From the NCBI GenBank assembly GCA_013811855.1, contig JACCUL010000289.1, positions 1 to 11,463 of the forward strand: a stretch of DNA of 11,463 bases, given 5' to 3'. Positions 7,885 to 11,463 of this stretch are shown here, piece after piece. The stretch comes from Acidimicrobiia bacterium. GTDB taxonomy: Bacteria; Actinomycetota; Acidimicrobiia; Acidimicrobiales; Ilumatobacteraceae. A program made the translations under genes and the position numbers. Numbering within the stretch: position 1 is the first letter of the stretch; each line of letters opens with the position of its first letter. The notes under the pieces are model-generated. The model saw nothing but the letters and a program-made list of their open reading frames with translations, was not told the origin of the DNA and did no database searches.

Positions 7885-9200
7885 GGCATCGATCCAAGGC
7901 GATCGCCGCCGTCGTCGCCGGGCTCACGCTGATCGCTGCGTCGTGCGGCGACGACGACGCCGAGACCGACGAGACCACGCCGGCGGGCTCGGATGCGCCG
8001 GGCACCACGATGGCGCCGGGCACCACGATGGCGCCGGGTACGACGATGGCGCCGGGTACCACGATGGTGCCGGGCACGACGATGGTGCCGGGCACGACGA
8101 TGGCGCCGGGCACGTCCGCGCCGGAGGTCACCTCCACGCCCGGCACCGGCGAGCAAGTCGAGTGCGAGGGCCGCGATCCCGTCACCCTGCAGCTGCAGTG
8201 GTTCGTCCAGGCGCAGTTCGGTGGATACTTCGCCGCTGTCGACCAGGGCTATTACGAGGACATGTGCCTCGACGTGTCGATCGCCGAGGGCGGCGTCGAC
8301 ATCGTCCCGCAGCAGCAGCTGGCCGACGGGGAGGCCGATTTCGCCATCGCGTGGGTGCCGAAGGCACTGCAGACGCGGGAGCAGGGCGCCGACATCGTCG
8401 ACATCGCGCAGATCTTCCAGCGCTCGGGCACGCTGCAGGTGTCCTTCAAGGATGCCGGCATCACGAGCCCCGAGGACTTCGCCGGCCAGCGCATCGGCAA
8501 CTGGGGTTTCGGCAACGAGTACGAGATCTTCGCCGCGTTGGCCCAGGCCGAGCTCGACCCGGCGAGCGACGTCGAGCTCGTCCAGCAGCAGTTCGACATG
8601 CTCGGGCTGCTCCAGGGCGACATCGACGCCGCCGAGGCGATGACGTACAACGAGTACGCCCAGGTCCTGGAGGCCGACAACCCCGACACCGGGGAGCTGT
8701 ACACGGCCGACGACCTGAACGTGGTTTCCTACGAGGATGCCGGCGTGGGCATGCTGCAGGACGCCCTCTGGGCGGACGCCGGCCGCCTGGAGTCCGACGA
8801 GGCGTACCGCGACATCGCCGTCCGCTTCGTCGCCGCCTCCATCCAGGGATGGGCGTACTGCCGGGACGACCCCGAGAGCTGCCGGGACATCGTCGTCGCC
8901 GCCGGCTCGCAGCTCGGCGACAGCCACCAGCTGTGGCAGATGAACGAGGTCAACAAGCTCATCTGGCCGGCCGAGAACGGCATCGGCATGATCGACGCGG
9001 ACGCGTGGAACCGCACGGTAGAGATCGCCCAGAACACGCCCAACCTGGAGGACGCGACGGTGCTGTCCGAGGCGCCCGGTGACGACGCCTACACCAACGA
9101 CATCGTCACGGACGCGATGGCGTTGCTCGGCGATTCGGTCGATGTCACCGGGAGCGACTTCGCGCCGATCGAGGTGACGCTCGAGGCCGGCGGCGCCTGA
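7881..9200 (+). CDS. ABC transporter substrate-binding lipoprotein, NMT1/THI5-like
   Basis: A 439-residue exported binding protein. The signal peptide (RHRSK, then a hydrophobic stretch to about residue 20) ends in a lipobox-like IAASC, with C22 as the lipidated cysteine. An acidic spacer GDDDAETDE and a linker of six APGTTM-like hexapeptides (39-74) tether the domain. The binding domain starts near 101 with VTLQLQWFVQAQFGGYFAA and KGYYE-like DQGYYEDMCLDV, then GGVDIVPQQQLADGEADFAIAW (137-158), all typical of NMT1/THI5-like (SsuA/ThiY) proteins, which bind pyrimidine precursors, sulfonates or related small solutes. C327 and C334 could form a disulfide. The SD is strong (GGGGGAGGAA, 7864-7873). 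Given the catabolic genes upstream in the same operon, uracil, thymine, a dihydropyrimidine, hydantoin or ureide is the likely ligand; the ligand is inferred. Confidence 0.88.
   Translation: MRHRSKAIAAVVAGLTLIAASCGDDDAETDETTPAGSDAPGTTMAPGTTMAPGTTMAPGTTMVPGTTMVPGTTMAPGTSAPEVTSTPGTGEQVECEGRDPVTLQLQWFVQAQFGGYFAAVDQGYYEDMCLDVSIAEGGVDIVPQQQLADGEADFAIAWVPKALQTREQGADIVDIAQIFQRSGTLQVSFKDAGITSPEDFAGQRIGNWGFGNEYEIFAALAQAELDPASDVELVQQQFDMLGLLQGDIDAAEAMTYNEYAQVLEADNPDTGELYTADDLNVVSYEDAGVGMLQDALWADAGRLESDEAYRDIAVRFVAASIQGWAYCRDDPESCRDIVVAAGSQLGDSHQLWQMNEVNKLIWPAENGIGMIDADAWNRTVEIAQNTPNLEDATVLSEAPGDDAYTNDIVTDAMALLGDSVDVTGSDFAPIEVTLEAGGA
7995..8114 (+). repeat. Six tandem 18-bp repeats plus a partial copy, coding for APGTTM hexapeptides
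   Basis: Units of the form GCGCCGGGCACCACGATG run head to tail at 7995, 8013, 8031, 8049, 8067 and 8085, with a degenerate partial copy from 8103. Units differ by single bases (GGC/GGT, ACC/ACG, and GCG/GTG giving Val in units 5 and 6). They lie in frame inside the lipoprotein gene and encode its flexible linker. As 18 is a multiple of three, slippage changes linker length without breaking the frame. Confidence 0.93.
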
Positions 9201-9977
9201 TCAGCTCGGGACCTGGTCCAGGGCTCGCCGCCACCGGGCGGCCGGGTCCTGGGCCAGCATGTCGCGCAGTGGCTCGTAGAGGTCCGGCGCCTCGGCCTCC
9301 ATCTCCAGGGGGCGGGTGAAGAACAGCTCGACGGCCACGGCGAACAGCTCGCCGGGGTTGGTCGCCGCGTACCCGCGCAGCCGACGCGACTCGCCGGCGC
9401 GCAGCGCCTCCAGTTCGGCCGTCCCGGCGGCGATCCACCGCTGCCGCAGCGCGGCGTCGTCGATCGGCGGCGTCCCGTCGACGGTGCCGTCCAGCATGTC
9501 CAGCTTGTGGGCCATCTCGTGCAGCACGACGTCGCGTCCGCACCGCGGGTTGCGGGCCTCGCGCCGGAACGCCGACCAGTTGACCATCACCGGGCCGTCG
9601 CCGTGGTCGGCCTGCCCGTCGATGATGCCGGGGCTGCCGTCGACGACGCCGTCGACGCGTCCCCACGTGGCGTGCGGTCGCTCCCGAGCCATCGCCCTGC
9701 CGCGGATGACGAACGTGCCGACCTCGTCGAACCAGCGCTCGTCGAGCCCGAGCACGAGCAGTGCGCCGTGGGCGGCGACCAGGGTCCGGATCGGGTCGGT
9801 CAGTGCGATGCCGCGGGCGGCCTCCCAACGCTTGGTCGTCAGCAGCAGTTCGGCCAGCTCGCCGAGGCGGGTCCGCTCGTCGTCGTCGAGCAGGGCCCAC
9901 TGCCCGGACCGCGCCGCGAGGAGCTGGCGCCAGTCGTCAGGGAGGCCGGGTTGCCCCCGGCGGCGCAACAGCCGCAT
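9201..9977 (-). CDS. M90 family zinc metallopeptidase (MtfA-like)
   Basis: A 258-residue protein of the MtfA/M90 peptidase family. The zinc site is HEMAH (153-157) within VVLHEMAHKLDMLDG, whose KLDMLDG extension is specific to this family, and the downstream glutamate in NPGELFAVAVELFF (E210 or E217) supplies the third ligand. In Escherichia coli, MtfA is a cytosolic peptidase that binds the Mlc repressor and affects the glucose PTS; no such partner is evident here, so only the peptidase family is asserted. The ATG at 9977 is chosen because it is 11 bases after the stop of the aminotransferase gene, has GGGG about 3 bases upstream, and gives the family's normal length (about 265 residues); the frame is open further upstream only within the aminotransferase gene. 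No signal peptide is seen. Its stop abuts the stop of the lipoprotein gene on the other strand. Confidence 0.87.
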   Translation of the reverse strand: MRLLRRRGQPGLPDDWRQLLAARSGQWALLDDDERTRLGELAELLLTTKRWEAARGIALTDPIRTLVAAHGALLVLGLDERWFDEVGTFVIRGRAMARERPHATWGRVDGVVDGSPGIIDGQADHGDGPVMVNWSAFRREARNPRCGRDVVLHEMAHKLDMLDGTVDGTPPIDDAALRQRWIAAGTAELEALRAGESRRLRGYAATNPGELFAVAVELFFTRPLEMEAEAPDLYEPLRDMLAQDPAARWRRALDQVPS

Positions 9978-9988
9978 ACGCCCCGGAT

Positions 9989-11344
9989 TCAACCAGCGGC
10001 GTGCTGGTCGGCCACGTCGAGCGCCTCGTCGATGATGGCCAACCCGGTCCGCATGTCGTCGTCGCTGATGGTCAGCGGGGGCACGACGTGCAACCGGTTG
10101 AAGTGGGTGAACGGCCACAGGCCGCGCTGCTTGCAGGCGCCGGCCAGCTCGATCATCGGGGCGTTGTCGGCGCCCGCCGCGTTGTACGGCACGAGCGGCT
10201 CACGGGTCTCGCGGTCGCGCACCAGCTCGAGGGCCCAGAAGACACCGAGGCCGCGCACCTCGCCGATGCTCGGGTGCCGGTCGGCCATCTCGGCCAGGGC
10301 CGGCCCGACGATGTCGTGGCCGAGGTGTCGGGCGTGTTCGATGATCCCCTCTTCCTTGAAGATCCCGATGCTCGCCACGGCCGACGCGCAGGCCAGCGGG
10401 TGGCCGGAGTAGGTCAGGCCGCCGGGGTACGGCTTGTCGGCGAACGTGTCGGCGATGCGCCGGCTGATGACGACCCCGCCGAGTGGGACGTAGCCGGAGT
10501 TGACGCCCTTGGCGAAGCAGATCAGGTCCGGCGTGACGTCCCAGCGGTCGACGGCGAACCACTCGCCGCAGCGGCCGAAGCCGGCCATGACCTCGTCGAC
10601 GATCATCACGATGCCGTGGCGGTCGCACAGGTCCCGGACACCCTGCAGGTAGCCGTCCGGTGGCACGAGGATGCCGTTCGTGCCGACCACGGTCTCGAGC
10701 ACGACGGCGGCGATCGTGTGGGCGCCCTCGACCATGATCACGTCGGCCAGGTGGGCGAGCGCACGGGTGCACTCCTCGGCGTCGTCGGCGGAGTGGAACG
10801 CCGAGCGGTAGGTGTAGGGACCCCAGAACTTGACGATGCCGGGCAGGCCGGGTTCGCTGCCCCAGCGTCGCGGGTCGCCGGTCATCGTGATGGCCCCGCC
10901 GGTCGAGCCGTGGTAGCTGCGGTACGTGGTCAGCACCTTGTGGCGGGCCGTGTGGTGGCGGGCCATGCGGATGGCGTTCTCCGTCGCCTCGGCGCCGCCG
11001 TTGGTGAAGAAGACCATATCGAGGTCGCCGGGAGCCAGCTCGGCGATGAGCCTGGCGGCCTCGCTGCGGGCGTCGTTGGCGTGGATCGGGGCGATCGTGC
11101 ACAGCCGGTCGGCCTGCTCCTTGATCGCCGCCACGAGCTTGGGGTGCTGGTGGCCGATGTTGACGTTGACGAGCTGGCTGGAGAAGTCGAGGTAGGTGTT
11201 GCCTTGCTCGTCCCAGAACCGCGATCCCTCGGCGCCGACGACGACGGCCGGGTCGAGCAGGCCCTGCGCGGACCACGAGTGGAAGACGTGGGCGCGATCG
11301 TCGGCGAACGTGGACGCGCCCGTGCGCTCCTCGGTGGCCGTCAC
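9989..11344 (-). CDS. Class-III PLP-dependent aminotransferase, probable beta-alanine (omega-amino acid):pyruvate/2-oxoglutarate transaminase
   Basis: A 451-residue class-III (omega) aminotransferase. The PLP lysine is K279 in CFAKGVNSGYVPLGG, D250 lies in IVDEVMAGFGR, and the phosphate-binding loop is TNGGAEATENAIRMAR (114-129), with YHGST at 144-148. Members act on beta-alanine, taurine, 4-aminobutyrate, diamines or ornithine. Next to beta-ureidopropionase and MmsA, the best fit is beta-alanine (and 3-aminoisobutyrate) to malonate (or methylmalonate) semialdehyde. Substrate cannot be fixed from motifs. The GTG at 11344 is preferred: it starts the usual N-terminus and overlaps the stop of a possible leader ORF. 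A GTG at 11401 in the same frame would add 19 residues including a CNCVPC cluster, but would reach into the predicted upstream control region. It is transcribed with the peptidase gene and convergent with the catabolic operon. Confidence 0.88.
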   Translation of the reverse strand: MTATEERTGASTFADDRAHVFHSWSAQGLLDPAVVVGAEGSRFWDEQGNTYLDFSSQLVNVNIGHQHPKLVAAIKEQADRLCTIAPIHANDARSEAARLIAELAPGDLDMVFFTNGGAEATENAIRMARHHTARHKVLTTYRSYHGSTGGAITMTGDPRRWGSEPGLPGIVKFWGPYTYRSAFHSADDAEECTRALAHLADVIMVEGAHTIAAVVLETVVGTNGILVPPDGYLQGVRDLCDRHGIVMIVDEVMAGFGRCGEWFAVDRWDVTPDLICFAKGVNSGYVPLGGVVISRRIADTFADKPYPGGLTYSGHPLACASAVASIGIFKEEGIIEHARHLGHDIVGPALAEMADRHPSIGEVRGLGVFWALELVRDRETREPLVPYNAAGADNAPMIELAGACKQRGLWPFTHFNRLHVVPPLTISDDDMRTGLAIIDEALDVADQHAAG

Positions 11345-11379
11345 TCGCAGATCTCGGCAGGGAACGCAGTTGCAGTCAT
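11341..11379 (-). CDS. Possible 12-residue leader ORF overlapping the aminotransferase start (speculative)
   Basis: The ATG at 11379 opens MTATAFPAEICE and its TGA (11343-11341) overlaps the aminotransferase GTG (11344) as GTGA. A weak -10-like TAGCCT (11393-11388) lies 8 bases before the ATG, so it could be read from a leaderless mRNA and pass ribosomes to the aminotransferase start, which has a poor SD. The peptide has no recognisable domain. Chance occurrence is quite possible for a 13-codon ORF. Confidence 0.25.
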   Translation of the reverse strand: MTATAFPAEICE

Positions 11380-11417
11380 GGGGCGACAGGCTATTCGACA
11401 CCCGTCGAGGCGCACAG

Positions 11418-11455
11418 ACCCGTGTTTGTCACTGCACAATCACGGGTGCACGGGT
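11418..11455. promoter_or_regulatory. Cluster of three CACGGGT heptamers, candidate operator upstream of the aminotransferase
   Basis: ACCCGTG (11418-11424) and CACGGGT (11441-11447) form an inverted pair, extended inwards after one mismatch by TTGT/ACAA (11426-11429/11436-11439) around a CACTGC centre. A third CACGGGT follows in direct orientation (11449-11455). The cluster lies about 75-110 bases upstream of the aminotransferase start, a usual place for an operator. The binding protein is unknown. A terminator of a gene beyond the right edge is an alternative, but there is no T-run. Confidence 0.4.
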
Positions 11456-11463
11456 TCGGCATC

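Noticed and set aside
7995..8114. CRISPR-like array
   Set aside because: Units are contiguous without spacers, in frame, and encode a lipoprotein linker.

Overview
The window is uniformly GC-rich and looks like chromosomal DNA of a high-GC actinobacterium. An uncultured or marine/soil member of the Acidimicrobiia (Ilumatobacter-like) is my best guess. The reasons are the GTG starts, a lipoprotein with an Asp-rich and Thr/Pro-rich linker, an F420-type luciferase-like oxidoreductase, and compact ATGA-overlapping genes. The taxon is inferred from style only.

Layout. (i) Positions 1-152, minus strand: the 5' end of a GntR-superfamily regulator, probably MocR type, running off the left edge. (ii) Positions 153-279: a divergent control region with two overlapping promoters and a palindrome between them. 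(iii) Positions 280-4051, plus strand: a tightly packed catabolic block of beta-ureidopropionase, dihydropyrimidinase and CoA-acylating (methyl)malonate-semialdehyde dehydrogenase. (iv) Positions 4052-5307: a luciferase-like (LLM, probably F420-dependent) oxidoreductase, with a spacer on each side that carries a hairpin. (v) Positions 5308-9200: a complete ABC importer of permease, ATPase, second permease and NMT1/THI5-type lipoprotein, mostly joined by ATGA stop/start overlaps, with a 29-codon coupled mini-ORF between ATPase and second permease. (vi) Positions 9201-11344, minus strand: an M90 (MtfA-like) metallopeptidase gene downstream of a class-III aminotransferase gene, convergent with the first operon at zero distance. 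(vii) Positions 11345-11463: the upstream region of the aminotransferase, with a possible leader ORF and three copies of a CACGGGT heptamer.

How the genes fit together. Dihydropyrimidinase opens dihydrouracil or dihydrothymine. Beta-ureidopropionase releases beta-alanine or 3-aminoisobutyrate plus CO2 and NH3. The class-III aminotransferase can turn these into malonate or methylmalonate semialdehyde, and MmsA converts those to acetyl-CoA or propionyl-CoA. This is the reductive pyrimidine catabolic route from the second step down to central metabolism. The ABC importer, whose binding protein belongs to a family that includes pyrimidine-precursor binders, is the likely substrate uptake system. 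The classical first enzyme, NAD(P)H dihydropyrimidine dehydrogenase, is not in the window. The LLM oxidoreductase sits where a reductase would be expected, so it is the most interesting candidate for a non-canonical F420H2-dependent pyrimidine-reducing (or otherwise linked) step.

No IS element, CRISPR array, tRNA or rRNA was recognised. No stretch longer than 300 bases lacks a gene.
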